Origin: Mariniphaga sp964398855
Lineage (GTDB): Bacteria; Bacteroidota; Bacteroidia; Bacteroidales; Prolixibacteraceae
Length of the DNA: 50,655 bases
Reading direction: 5' to 3'
Assembly: GCA_964398855.1 (NCBI GenBank)
Contig: CAYNOQ010000007.1
Span: forward strand, 1 to 50,655
Under the pieces are notes generated by a model. That model was given only the letters and a program-made list of their open reading frames with translations. It was not told the DNA's origin and searched no databases. Below are positions 16,913 to 25,413 of this stretch, piece by piece; the stretch's first letter is position 1; each line of letters opens with the position of its first letter. The translations under genes were made by a program, and so were the position numbers.

Positions 16913-18091
16913 TTATGCGATAACTCCCGAACCGATAAGCTCATCATTCAGATACCATGCGGCAAACTGCCCGGAAGTGATTCCGCGCTGTTCATTTTCA
17001 AAAAGAATATATATTCCATTTTCTTTAACGTGGAGCACTCCTTTTTCCAGCGCCTGCCGGTAACGAATGCGGAAATTAAACTCCATTTTACTGCCGGGCT
17101 GGAGCGCCATGTCGGTTCTTATCCAGTGAACATTTTCATCAGAAATGAAAAGCCCGGGACGGAAAAGTCCGGGATGTTCTTTCCCTTCACCTACATAAAC
17201 GATATTGCGCTGCACATCGGTGCCGATTACGAACAAAGGTTCCTTGTGTCCGCCAATACTTAGCCCTTTCCGCTGTCCGATTGTATAAAAATGCGCTCCC
17301 TGATGCTCTCCGATTATCGTTCCGTTCCACGGTTTGTAGGGATAGGGAAAACAGAGTTTATGGTAATTTTCTTCGGAAATTTCAATCTGTTTTTTCTTCT
17401 CCAAGAAAGCAGCCGGAACCTCAATCACATTTCCTGTTTTTGGTTCTAACTTCTGCTGCAAAAAAGTAGGCAAATCCACCTTCCCCACAAAGCAGATTCC
17501 CTGAGAATCCTTGCGCTCGGCAGTAGGCAGATTTTCGCGGCGTGCAATTTCGCGAACCTGCTGCTTGGTGAGTTCACCGACGGGAAAAAGCGCTCTGCCC
17601 AACTGCTCCTGATTAAGCTGGCATAGAAAATAGCTCTGGTCTTTGTTTTTGTCTATTCCTTCTAACAGTTTGTAGATTTTATCACTGCCCGTTGTGGTTT
17701 CTCCTTTTCGGCAATAGTGCCCGGTTGCCACATAATCGGCGCCGAATTTTAATGCTTCCTTAAAAAAAGTGTCAAACTTAATTTCACGGTTGCAGAGAAT
17801 ATCCGGATTGGGCGTTCTCCCTGCCTGATATTCAGCAAACATGTAGTCCACAACACGTTGTTTGTATTCACTGCTCAAGTCAACAATGTGAAAGGGAATA
17901 TCTAACTTTTGCGCAACCATTCTGGCAATCAGCGCATCTTCCTCCCAGGTGCATTCGCTGGTTAACGCGCCCACCCGTTCGTGCCAGTTTACCATGAAAA
18001 GTGCGGTCAGATCATATCCCTGCTGCTTCAGTAAAAAAGCAGCCACGCTGGAGTCCACTCCGCCCGAAAGACCAATAACAACTTTTTTCAT
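16913..18091 (-). CDS. mnmA: tRNA 2-thiouridine(34) synthase
   Basis: MnmA thiolates U34 in the anticodon of tRNA-Lys, -Glu and -Gln. The PP-loop GLSGGVDSSVA is at residues 6-16. The catalytic cysteines are seen in NPDILCNREIKF (about residue 103) and DSQGICFVG (about residue 203). The IGQRKGLSIGG segment and C-terminal beta-barrel with GQFAAWYL are typical. I chose the ATG at 18091, which puts the PP-loop at its usual place; three codons earlier lies another ATG. A minus-strand TAATTTTG box at 18098-18105 sits so close to the start that the message may have almost no leader. Confidence 0.95.
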   Translation of the reverse strand: MKKVVIGLSGGVDSSVAAFLLKQQGYDLTALFMVNWHERVGALTSECTWEEDALIARMVAQKLDIPFHIVDLSSEYKQRVVDYMFAEYQAGRTPNPDILCNREIKFDTFFKEALKFGADYVATGHYCRKGETTTGSDKIYKLLEGIDKNKDQSYFLCQLNQEQLGRALFPVGELTKQQVREIARRENLPTAERKDSQGICFVGKVDLPTFLQQKLEPKTGNVIEVPAAFLEKKKQIEISEENYHKLCFPYPYKPWNGTIIGEHQGAHFYTIGQRKGLSIGGHKEPLFVIGTDVQRNIVYVGEGKEHPGLFRPGLFISDENVHWIRTDMALQPGSKMEFNFRIRYRQALEKGVLHVKENGIYILFENEQRGITSGQFAAWYLNDELIGSGVIA

Positions 18092-18211
18092 CACCTGCAA
18101 AATTAGGAAGTAATTTGAAAATAAAGTGTTAAACTATGTTTGTGAATAGTAAAAGTAATTTCATTTCTGTAAATAATTGCCCCCGTTTCGGGTTAAGCCC
18201 CTACATTTTCT

Positions 18212-18219
18212 TACCTTTG
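18212..18219 (+). promoter_or_regulatory. Candidate -7 box of the secA promoter
   Basis: TACCTTTG fits the TAnnTTTG consensus and lies 34 bases before the secA ATG. No good TTTG is seen at the expected -33 distance, so only the -7 element is called. Confidence 0.45.
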
Positions 18220-18253
18220 TAGTTCAAAATTTGATGCATTAAAATATTGAAAT

Positions 18254-21200
18254 ATGGCACTTGTGACCAATATACTCGGAAAAATATTTGGAAGTAAATC
18301 CGACAGGGATATTAAAATGACAACTCCCGTTGTCGAACAGATAAAAGAGCAATACGAACGCATTTTACCCTTTTCAAATGATGAGCTGCGCAATGAAACC
18401 GATAAGCTGAGACAAACCATCCAGGAGCGGATTCAGCCCGAAGAAGATCAGATTGCAGAGCTGAAAGAAAAAGCGGAAGATGCAGATATTCAGGAGAGTG
18501 AGGAGATTTATAAGCAAATCGACAAGCTTGAGGAGATTATTGATGAAAAGATTGAAAAGGTATTGGATGAAATTCTTCCGATAGCTTTTGCAATAGTTAA
18601 AGATACTGCACGAAGGTTTTTTGAGAATGAAATCGTGGAAGTTACAGCGAGGGAGTATGATAAAGATTTGGCTTCGTTGCGTTCTTCCATTGTCATTAAG
18701 GGGGATAAGGCGCAGTGGAAAAACCGCTGGGTTGCCGGAGGCAATGAAATTAAGTGGGAAATGATTCATTACGATGTGCAGCTCATTGGCGGAATTATCC
18801 TGCATCAGGGGAAAATTGCGGAGATGGCTACCGGAGAAGGAAAAACGCTGGTGGCAACACTGCCGGTTTTCCTGAATGCCCTTGCCGGACGCGGGGTGCA
18901 CGTTGTAACGGTGAATGATTATCTCTCCAAACGCGATGCTGAATGGATGGGACCCATTTTTGAATTTCACGGGTTGACCGTGGATTGTATCGACAAGCAC
19001 CAGCCCAACTCCGAAGAACGCCGCAAGGCATACAATGCCGACATTACATACGGAACCAACAATGAATTTGGTTTTGACTATCTGCGTGATAACATGGCAA
19101 TTAACCCCGAAGACCTGGTGCAGCGAAGGCATCACTATTCCATTGTGGACGAAGTGGACTCGGTTTTAGTGGACGATGCGCGCACGCCCCTTATTATTTC
19201 CGGTCCCGTGCCAAAGGGTGACGATCAGCAGTTTGAAGAGTTAAAAGGCTATGTGGAAAAGCTGTACAAGGCGCAGCGCGATTTGGTCAGCCGGATTTTT
19301 GTTGATGCCAAAAAGATACTTTCGGACGAAAATGCTACTGAAGAACAGAAAAAAGAGGGAGGATTACTTCTGCTCCGTGCTCATAAGGGACTGCCAAAAA
19401 ATAATTCGCTGATTAAGTTTTTGAGCGAAGAGGGAATGAGAGCCACGCTGACAAAAACCGAAAATTTCTATATGCAGGAGAACAACAAAAACATGCATAT
19501 AGTAACCGATCCGCTCTTTTTCATTATTGAAGAAAAAATGAACTCGGTTGAACTTACGGATAAAGGTATTGACCTGATTTCAGCCGGGTTTGAAGACCCC
19601 AATTTTTTTGTGATGCCCGATATGGGTTCTAAAATGGCAGACCTTGAAAACTCCGGGTTGCCCTATGATAAACTTGTTGAAGAGAAAGACAGGCTGATGC
19701 AGGATTATGCGGTGAAATCCGAAAGAATTCACACGATAAATCAGCTGCTGAAAGCATATACCATGTTTGAAAAGGATGTGGAATATGTGGTTATTGACAA
19801 TAAGGTGAAAATTGTGGATGAGCAGACCGGGCGCATCATGGAAGGGCGCCGCTACTCGGACGGGCTGCATCAGGCGATTGAAGCCAAGGAGCGGGTGAAG
19901 GTGGAAGCGGCAACGCAGACTTTTGCAACCATAACACTTCAGAACTATTTCAGAATGTATCACAAGCTCGCCGGAATGACCGGAACTGCCGAAACCGAAG
20001 CGGGAGAATTCTGGGATATTTACAAGTTAGAAGTGGTGGTAATTCCGACAAACCGCCCCATAGTCCGTGATGACAGGGAGGATTTGGTTTACAAAACCAA
20101 GCGCGAAAAATACAATGCAGTCATTGATGAAATTGTTGAATTAAACCGGCAGGGGAGACCAACGCTGGTTGGTACCACATCGGTTGAGATTTCGGAACTG
20201 CTCAGCCGGATGCTGAAAATCCGCGGCATTAAGCACAATGTGCTGAATGCCAAGCTTCACGCACGCGAAGCCGATATTGTAGCCGAAGCGGGGCACTCAG
20301 GCACCGTTACCATTGCTACAAATATGGCAGGACGCGGAACGGACATCAAACTTTCGGCGGAAGTGAAAAAAGCGGGCGGTCTTGCCATCATCGGTACCGA
20401 GCGGCATGACTCCCGCCGCGTTGACCGCCAGTTGCGTGGTCGCGCCGGACGGCAGGGTGATCCCGGCTCTTCGCAGTTTTATGTCTCCCTTGAGGATGAC
20501 CTGATGCGCCTGTTTGGCTCCGACCGCATTTCCGGGGTTATGGACAGGCTCGGACTAAAAGACGGCGAAGTTATTCAGCACTCGATGATTTCAAAATCCA
20601 TTGAACGGGCACAGCGAAAAGTGGAGGAGAACAATTTCGGTATCCGTAAACGGCTGTTAGAGTATGACGATGTGATGAATTCACAGCGCGAGGTAATCTA
20701 CAAACGCAGGAAACATGCCCTGTTTGGCGAACGTCTCGAAGTGGATCTGCTGAATATGATGTACGATTCGGTGGAAGATCTGGTGAATGAATATTATGGC
20801 ACCGACCAGTTTGAAAACTTCAACATGGAGCTGCTTCGTTTGCTTTCCATTGAGTCGCCGGTTGCAGAAGATGAGTTCAGGCAGCTTCCGGTTTCCGAAA
20901 TCACGGAGCGGATTTATGAGAAAATGATAGAAAGTTTCAAACGGAAAGTGGAATTTATCTCCAAGCAGACTTTCCCGGTCATCAAAAATGTGTATGAAAC
21001 CAAATCGCAGACTTACAAGAATATCGTAATCCCCATTTCAGATGGTAAACGCGTTTTTCAGATTGTCTGTAATCTGGAAAAAGCTTATCTGAACAGGGGC
21101 AAGGAGCTTGTCCGCTCCTATCAAAAACAGGTTGTGCTGCACACCATTGATGAAGCGTGGAAAGAACAGCTCCGCGAAATGGACGATTTGAAGCAGTCGG

Positions 21201-21571
21201 TGCAGAGCGCATCTTATGAGCAGAAAGATCCGCTTCTCATCTATAAACTGGAGTCGTTCAACCTGTTTAAAATGATGCTGAACAGGGTAAATAAGGATGT
21301 TGTAGGCACATTGATGAAGGGACACATTCCGATTCAAAGCCCCGATCAGGTGCGACAGGCTGATGAGCGCAAACGAACCGATATGAGCCGCTACAAAACG
21401 CAGAAATCGGATTTGCCCGGCGTGGACAGCCCGATGGAGGGTGCGCACACCAACACGGGTGAGCGCTCAAAACCGCAGCCGGTGAGGGTGGAGAAGAAAG
21501 TGGGAAGAAACGATCCCTGCCCGTGCGGGAGCGGGAAAAAATATAAACATTGCCACGGAAGGGGCGTATAA
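18254..21571 (+). CDS. secA: Protein translocase motor ATPase SecA
   Basis: SecA drives unfolded preproteins through SecYEG using ATP. At 1105 aa it is longer than the 901-aa E. coli protein, as is usual in Bacteroidota. Walker A is MATGEGKTLVA near residue 190; the Walker B/DEAD-like segment is VDEVDSVLVDDARTPL; nucleotide-binding domain 2 shows NMAGRGTDIKL and the arginine-finger region RQLRGRAGRQGDPG. Extra length lies between these and in a charged N-terminal insertion (about residues 40-110). The C-terminus ends with the zinc-binding SEC-C motif CPCGSGKKYKHCHG, which binds SecB or ribosomes. lgt follows 66 bp downstream on the same strand. Confidence 0.98.
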   Translation: MALVTNILGKIFGSKSDRDIKMTTPVVEQIKEQYERILPFSNDELRNETDKLRQTIQERIQPEEDQIAELKEKAEDADIQESEEIYKQIDKLEEIIDEKIEKVLDEILPIAFAIVKDTARRFFENEIVEVTAREYDKDLASLRSSIVIKGDKAQWKNRWVAGGNEIKWEMIHYDVQLIGGIILHQGKIAEMATGEGKTLVATLPVFLNALAGRGVHVVTVNDYLSKRDAEWMGPIFEFHGLTVDCIDKHQPNSEERRKAYNADITYGTNNEFGFDYLRDNMAINPEDLVQRRHHYSIVDEVDSVLVDDARTPLIISGPVPKGDDQQFEELKGYVEKLYKAQRDLVSRIFVDAKKILSDENATEEQKKEGGLLLLRAHKGLPKNNSLIKFLSEEGMRATLTKTENFYMQENNKNMHIVTDPLFFIIEEKMNSVELTDKGIDLISAGFEDPNFFVMPDMGSKMADLENSGLPYDKLVEEKDRLMQDYAVKSERIHTINQLLKAYTMFEKDVEYVVIDNKVKIVDEQTGRIMEGRRYSDGLHQAIEAKERVKVEAATQTFATITLQNYFRMYHKLAGMTGTAETEAGEFWDIYKLEVVVIPTNRPIVRDDREDLVYKTKREKYNAVIDEIVELNRQGRPTLVGTTSVEISELLSRMLKIRGIKHNVLNAKLHAREADIVAEAGHSGTVTIATNMAGRGTDIKLSAEVKKAGGLAIIGTERHDSRRVDRQLRGRAGRQGDPGSSQFYVSLEDDLMRLFGSDRISGVMDRLGLKDGEVIQHSMISKSIERAQRKVEENNFGIRKRLLEYDDVMNSQREVIYKRRKHALFGERLEVDLLNMMYDSVEDLVNEYYGTDQFENFNMELLRLLSIESPVAEDEFRQLPVSEITERIYEKMIESFKRKVEFISKQTFPVIKNVYETKSQTYKNIVIPISDGKRVFQIVCNLEKAYLNRGKELVRSYQKQVVLHTIDEAWKEQLREMDDLKQSVQSASYEQKDPLLIYKLESFNLFKMMLNRVNKDVVGTLMKGHIPIQSPDQVRQADERKRTDMSRYKTQKSDLPGVDSPMEGAHTNTGERSKPQPVRVEKKVGRNDPCPCGSGKKYKHCHGRGV

Positions 21572-21637
21572 TCTTTTAAACAGTGCACAGGAGAATGAAA
21601 TCGGCTGATTTTACTGAAATTCATTAAACAAAACAAT

Positions 21638-22456
21638 ATGCTGCAATTTTTAAATTTTATCCACTGGAATGCCAGTCCCGAGATTTTCAATTTAGGTCCT
21701 TTATCTGTCCGCTGGTACGGATTGCTGTTTGCTTCCGGTTTTTTAATCGGTTACTACATTGGCGAGAGAATGTTCAAATCGGAACAAACACCCCAAAAGT
21801 GGATCGATTCCCTTTTCTTTTATATCATCATTGCCACAATCGTGGGCGCCCGTTTGGGGCATGTGTTTTTCTACGGGTGGGAGTACTATTCCCAGCACCC
21901 TTCCGAAATTATTAAGGTATGGCACGGCGGGCTTGCCAGTCATGGGGGCGCAATCGGAATTATCATTGCACTGCTGATTCACTCTAAGCTGATAACGAAA
22001 AGGAATGTTTTGTGGACAATCGACCGCATTGTGGTGCCGACAGCTTTGGTGGCAGCTTTTATTCGTACCGGAAATCTGATGAATTCTGAAATTTACGGCG
22101 TTGAAACCCAACTCTCCTGGGGATTTATTTTTGAGAGAAACGGCGAAACGCTGCCCAAGCATCCCACGCAAATCTATGAAGCATTAGCTTATCTGTTCAG
22201 TTTTGGACTGCTCATGTTTTTCTACTGGCGCACCCGATTGAAATATCGGGAAGGTTTTCTGACGGGCATGTTTTTTATTCTGATATTCCTTGCCCGCTTT
22301 TTCATCGAATTTATCAAGGAAGATCAGGAAGCTTTTGAAGCCGCAATGACGTTGAATATGGGGCAATGGCTGAGCATTCCGTTTGTTTTGGCAGGAATTT
22401 TCTTAGTTTTTCGTGCACTAAAACTACCCGAAAAAGTTTACAAAAAACGAGGCTGA
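21638..22456 (+). CDS. lgt: Prolipoprotein diacylglyceryl transferase
   Basis: Lgt moves diacylglycerol from phosphatidylglycerol to the lipobox cysteine of preprolipoproteins in the inner membrane. This 272-aa protein has about seven hydrophobic segments. Conserved motifs are VRWYGLLFASGF, the HGGLASHGGAIG block that holds the essential histidine region (about residues 95-106), the Lgt signature FIRTGNLMNSEIYG (about residues 143-156) and HPTQIYEAL. A late RFFIEFIKEDQ segment also fits the family. It is the last core gene before the T6SS locus. Confidence 0.96.
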   Translation: MLQFLNFIHWNASPEIFNLGPLSVRWYGLLFASGFLIGYYIGERMFKSEQTPQKWIDSLFFYIIIATIVGARLGHVFFYGWEYYSQHPSEIIKVWHGGLASHGGAIGIIIALLIHSKLITKRNVLWTIDRIVVPTALVAAFIRTGNLMNSEIYGVETQLSWGFIFERNGETLPKHPTQIYEALAYLFSFGLLMFFYWRTRLKYREGFLTGMFFILIFLARFFIEFIKEDQEAFEAAMTLNMGQWLSIPFVLAGIFLVFRALKLPEKVYKKRG

Positions 22457-22768
22457 TTGAACTCGGATTTGGAAAAAAACCTGAATATTTCCATTAGTTG
22501 AAGAAATATCGCACCTTGAAAAATAATCTGAGCTACCGTTTCAAAAACTGTTTTTTGAATTGATTTTGTCATTTAAAATACATTACCGCCTTCAAACTCT
22601 GATTATAAGTCTTTGATTATAAGATACCATAACAATCTTATCGGGTGAGCAATAAAATTTAATCATACATAAGAGTATGAAGTGTTAAATATGATATATT
22701 TGCACTATTGTAAATTATATTGCTGTTGCATTGTTTCGGTTTATCGGACTATTTTAAAAACTACTATC
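22457..22768. promoter_or_regulatory. Control region ahead of the plus-strand T6SS arm
   Basis: No gene is seen in these 312 bases. A TATATTTG -7-type box lies at 22695-22702, about 67 bases before the tssG ATG, without a matching TTTG at -33. Upstream are two direct copies of TGATTATAAG (22600-22609 and 22614-22623). The second copy overlaps an inverted pair ATAAGAT/ATCTTAT (22619-22625 and 22635-22641). A weak -33 element together with nearby repeats would suit an activator-dependent promoter, but that is inference. Confidence 0.5.
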
Positions 22769-23728
22769 ATGAATTTTGAGGAGAAATCGAAATTTATCAG
22801 TGAGTTGCTGATTGATTTAAAGGCTGAATATGTGGCTTTTTGTCTTCAAGAAGAAGGTTTTATGCGGGATGCCGTTCAGGTGGCTTTTGACGGACCGATG
22901 AAACGAAAGTGGACAACCGATATTGACCGGTGCGAAACGGAGAATTTTGAAAACGGCGATACAACGCTGACCCTGCACTTGAACCGGACAGGCATTTATG
23001 ACGCTTTGCCCGAAGCGCTGTTTCATCCAATGGCAGATAACAGGCACACAAGCGCGGGTGAGATGGCAAAAGACTCCATGAAACTTAAAACAGAGGAAAA
23101 GAATGCACGGCAGTTTTTCAGGATTTTTGAAAATGAAATTTTCATGCAGGCGATTGAAATTATGGGCAGTGAAAACCGCAGCCTGAACGCTCTCCACACC
23201 GATTTATTGGGAAATATGATTCCGGAGTTTTGGAAAATTGATGAGACGATTCCTGAAATTTACTCCAACAGGTTAGTGAAATTTTTGCCTTTCGTTCATA
23301 AAATCTCCGGTGATTATGAACTGACTGCCCTGTGTCTCGAAAATATTTTAGAGGAAAAGGTTGCCATTACCCTGTCAGACAGTGAACCGGATGAAGTACA
23401 CAGCCATTTGCAAAAGGAGATGGCACCGGCAGGTTTGCTCGGGCGTTCAAAACTTGGGAAAAATTTAGTTCTCGGAAATGAAATTTCAGGCTTTTTCGGA
23501 AGAATAACCGTGGAAATCGGACCGCTCAGGTCAATCAGCGCTATGGAGTTCTTTCACGAAGGAGCGCTGAAAAGGATGCTTGATTGTTTTTACGGCTACT
23601 TTTTTCCTGTGGAGTTTGACGTTGAAACAAAACTGGTTGGACCCGAAGAAAAAAATGTGTTTGTTTTAAGCTCAGAATCAGAACAAAGTGCCGGAAAATC
23701 GGTTTTAGGATATAACATAACTATATAA
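22769..23728 (+). CDS. tssG: T6SS-iii baseplate protein TssG
   Basis: This 319-aa protein is the baseplate wedge subunit TssG of the type VI secretion system. The assignment rests on the C-terminal half, where the family pattern is visible in order: LLGRSKLGKNLVLG, then RITVEIGPLRS (the conserved IGPL), then a late acidic segment EFDVETKLVG. Its place directly ahead of tssK, tssE and tssF on the same strand agrees. An upstream in-frame ATG at 22682 would cover the -7 box, so the ATG at 22769 is preferred. The N-terminal half is diverged, as is usual for Bacteroidota TssG. tssK begins 36 bp downstream. Confidence 0.8.
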   Translation: MNFEEKSKFISELLIDLKAEYVAFCLQEEGFMRDAVQVAFDGPMKRKWTTDIDRCETENFENGDTTLTLHLNRTGIYDALPEALFHPMADNRHTSAGEMAKDSMKLKTEEKNARQFFRIFENEIFMQAIEIMGSENRSLNALHTDLLGNMIPEFWKIDETIPEIYSNRLVKFLPFVHKISGDYELTALCLENILEEKVAITLSDSEPDEVHSHLQKEMAPAGLLGRSKLGKNLVLGNEISGFFGRITVEIGPLRSISAMEFFHEGALKRMLDCFYGYFFPVEFDVETKLVGPEEKNVFVLSSESEQSAGKSVLGYNITI

Positions 23729-23764
23729 AATTCCCGAACGTTTTTTAACATCAAAATTGCAGAA

Positions 23765-24901
23765 ATGAGTGATTCAAAGATTAAATATTTCCATGTCAAC
23801 TGGCAGAACGGCATGAACATCAGCAAAGATCATTTCATCCAGATGGAGAATGCTTTCACAGATGAGATAATTGATGCCAGAGGTGTTTTTCTGAACGGCA
23901 TAAATTACGGACTGCTGCCCATTGGTTTGGGTTCACAGAGTTCAGTAAAAACTGTTGTCAAAATTGACAATCAGAAATTTCTGAGGGTAAGGATTTTTTT
24001 CTGCCGGGCTGTGACCCGAAGTGGCGCCCGCATTGACATTCAGGAAGAACATCAGCTACCGGAATTAGAGGCTGATATTTCAGCGATACTGAATCAGTCA
24101 GCCGGCGAAAGAGAGTTTTTCTATATTTTGCTCTCTGTCAACGCATTTGTGCGGCAACCGTTCGGGGAACTGAACACATTTGATGACCCGCCACGCTATC
24201 CCTACACCGTTCCCGGCTACGGAATTACCCTCGTTTCAGAAAAAGAGCTGCTGGCTCAAAGCGTTCAGCCCGATTCATTAGTTATCGGGAAATTGAAAAT
24301 CGAGCAGGGAACCCCCGAAGTTGTTGATGATTACCTGCCATCCTGCATGACAGTGAAAAGCCATATGCAATTGATGGAATTTTGTGAAATGACCGAGAAA
24401 GTTTTCAGTCAGCTTGAAATTGATTTGCTGAGCATAATCCGGAAAATCAATGAAAAGAATCAGGATACAACCTTGGCACAATCCGTGGGAGCGCTCTCCG
24501 AAAATCTTTTGAACTATATTTCGGAAAACCATTTGCGCCTCCGTTTTGAAATACCCAATCTGCCCCCCGTAAATCTCTTTATGCACATTGCCAATGCAGC
24601 GCGGGTTATCCGAAATACCATTGACTCTGACGCATCTTCAAATAAGGAGGAGCTGCTCAATTATTTCACCAACTGGTCGGAGCTGAAACAGGGAGATTTT
24701 GAAAAACTTCTGGTCTATTGCATCAATTTTGAATATCGCCACTTTGACATTCTTTTCAGCGTTGAGCAGTTTAGTGAATTTCTTCAGATTATTGCACGCC
24801 TGTTCGATAAGCTGGAGTCGCTGACCTACATCGGCAAGAAAAAGGAGACAAGTATTTTTGTGAAAGAACAGAAAGCCGGAAGAAGCTTTTTGGCTGATTA
24901 A
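23765..24901 (+). CDS. tssK: T6SS baseplate protein TssK
   Basis: TssK links the baseplate to the membrane complex in T6SS. This 378-aa protein opens with the family's typical VNWQNGMNISKDHFIQME segment (residues 11-28), the counterpart of the W.EGM.L.PQHFQ motif of classic TssK. A middle beta-rich region contains the PPRYPYTVPGYG stretch, and the C-terminal half is helical. It is shorter than the roughly 440-aa proteobacterial TssK, as expected in subtype iii. In subtype iii the membrane partner would be the TssN/O-type complex rather than TssJLM. The neighbours tssG and tssE lie 36 and 27 bp away. Confidence 0.85.
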   Translation: MSDSKIKYFHVNWQNGMNISKDHFIQMENAFTDEIIDARGVFLNGINYGLLPIGLGSQSSVKTVVKIDNQKFLRVRIFFCRAVTRSGARIDIQEEHQLPELEADISAILNQSAGEREFFYILLSVNAFVRQPFGELNTFDDPPRYPYTVPGYGITLVSEKELLAQSVQPDSLVIGKLKIEQGTPEVVDDYLPSCMTVKSHMQLMEFCEMTEKVFSQLEIDLLSIIRKINEKNQDTTLAQSVGALSENLLNYISENHLRLRFEIPNLPPVNLFMHIANAARVIRNTIDSDASSNKEELLNYFTNWSELKQGDFEKLLVYCINFEYRHFDILFSVEQFSEFLQIIARLFDKLESLTYIGKKKETSIFVKEQKAGRSFLAD

Positions 24902-24928
24902 TATGAACACAGAATAATAACTAAAACA

Positions 24929-25357
24929 ATGGCTGAATACCTGGATATACCATTTTCAAGCAGTGCGATAATGCAGCAGAAAGATGTAAAACGAATCGAT
25001 TTAAAACAGTCGATTCATAACATGATTCATCTGATCACCGTAACATCATACAATGAAGTGAGGCACGATCCGCTGTTCGGTACCGAAATTTCGGAATACG
25101 ATTTTGAGAATATCTACAACACGAATGTTCTGAATGAAAAACTGAGAAAATCGGTTCTTCAATCGATCAATAATAGTGAAAAAAGGCTGATTAATGTGGA
25201 TGTTGAACTGAAAATTGACCAGGTGGAACTGAGCGCCCGATTTCGGGATAAAAGAGTGAAAACACAAATTCAGATGAGTATCAGGGGAGTAATTGACAAA
25301 ACCAATGAACCCTTTCTGCACAATGAAGTGTTTTATATTGGTCCGTTTTCATATTAA
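24929..25357 (+). CDS. tssE: T6SS baseplate protein TssE (gp25-like)
   Basis: This 142-aa protein is the gp25-like wedge component that nucleates sheath assembly. The family pattern is seen as IHNMIHLITVTSYNEVRHDPLFG (residues 31-53; the LL.T..GE...P.FG pattern of gp25/TssE), followed by a segment in which the sheath-like strand exchange takes place. The C-terminal half alternates charged and hydrophobic residues typical of the beta-hairpin (VDVELKIDQVELSARF). Length equals known TssE. The start ATG at 24929 follows the tssK stop by 27 bp. There is no frameshift. Confidence 0.85.
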   Translation: MAEYLDIPFSSSAIMQQKDVKRIDLKQSIHNMIHLITVTSYNEVRHDPLFGTEISEYDFENIYNTNVLNEKLRKSVLQSINNSEKRLINVDVELKIDQVELSARFRDKRVKTQIQMSIRGVIDKTNEPFLHNEVFYIGPFSY

Positions 25358-25413
25358 AAGCTTGATAATAAGTAATTTGATTCATTTTGAAATAAAAATA
25401 ATAATGAGCAATC

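Noticed and set aside
18374..19135. A 253-aa open frame antisense to secA
   Set aside because: It lies fully inside secA, its translation has low complexity of the kind seen in antisense frames, and it matches no family that I know.
22682..22768. Upstream extension of tssG
   Set aside because: The added residues are Cys/Tyr-rich and unlike TssG, and the extension overlaps the -7 box.
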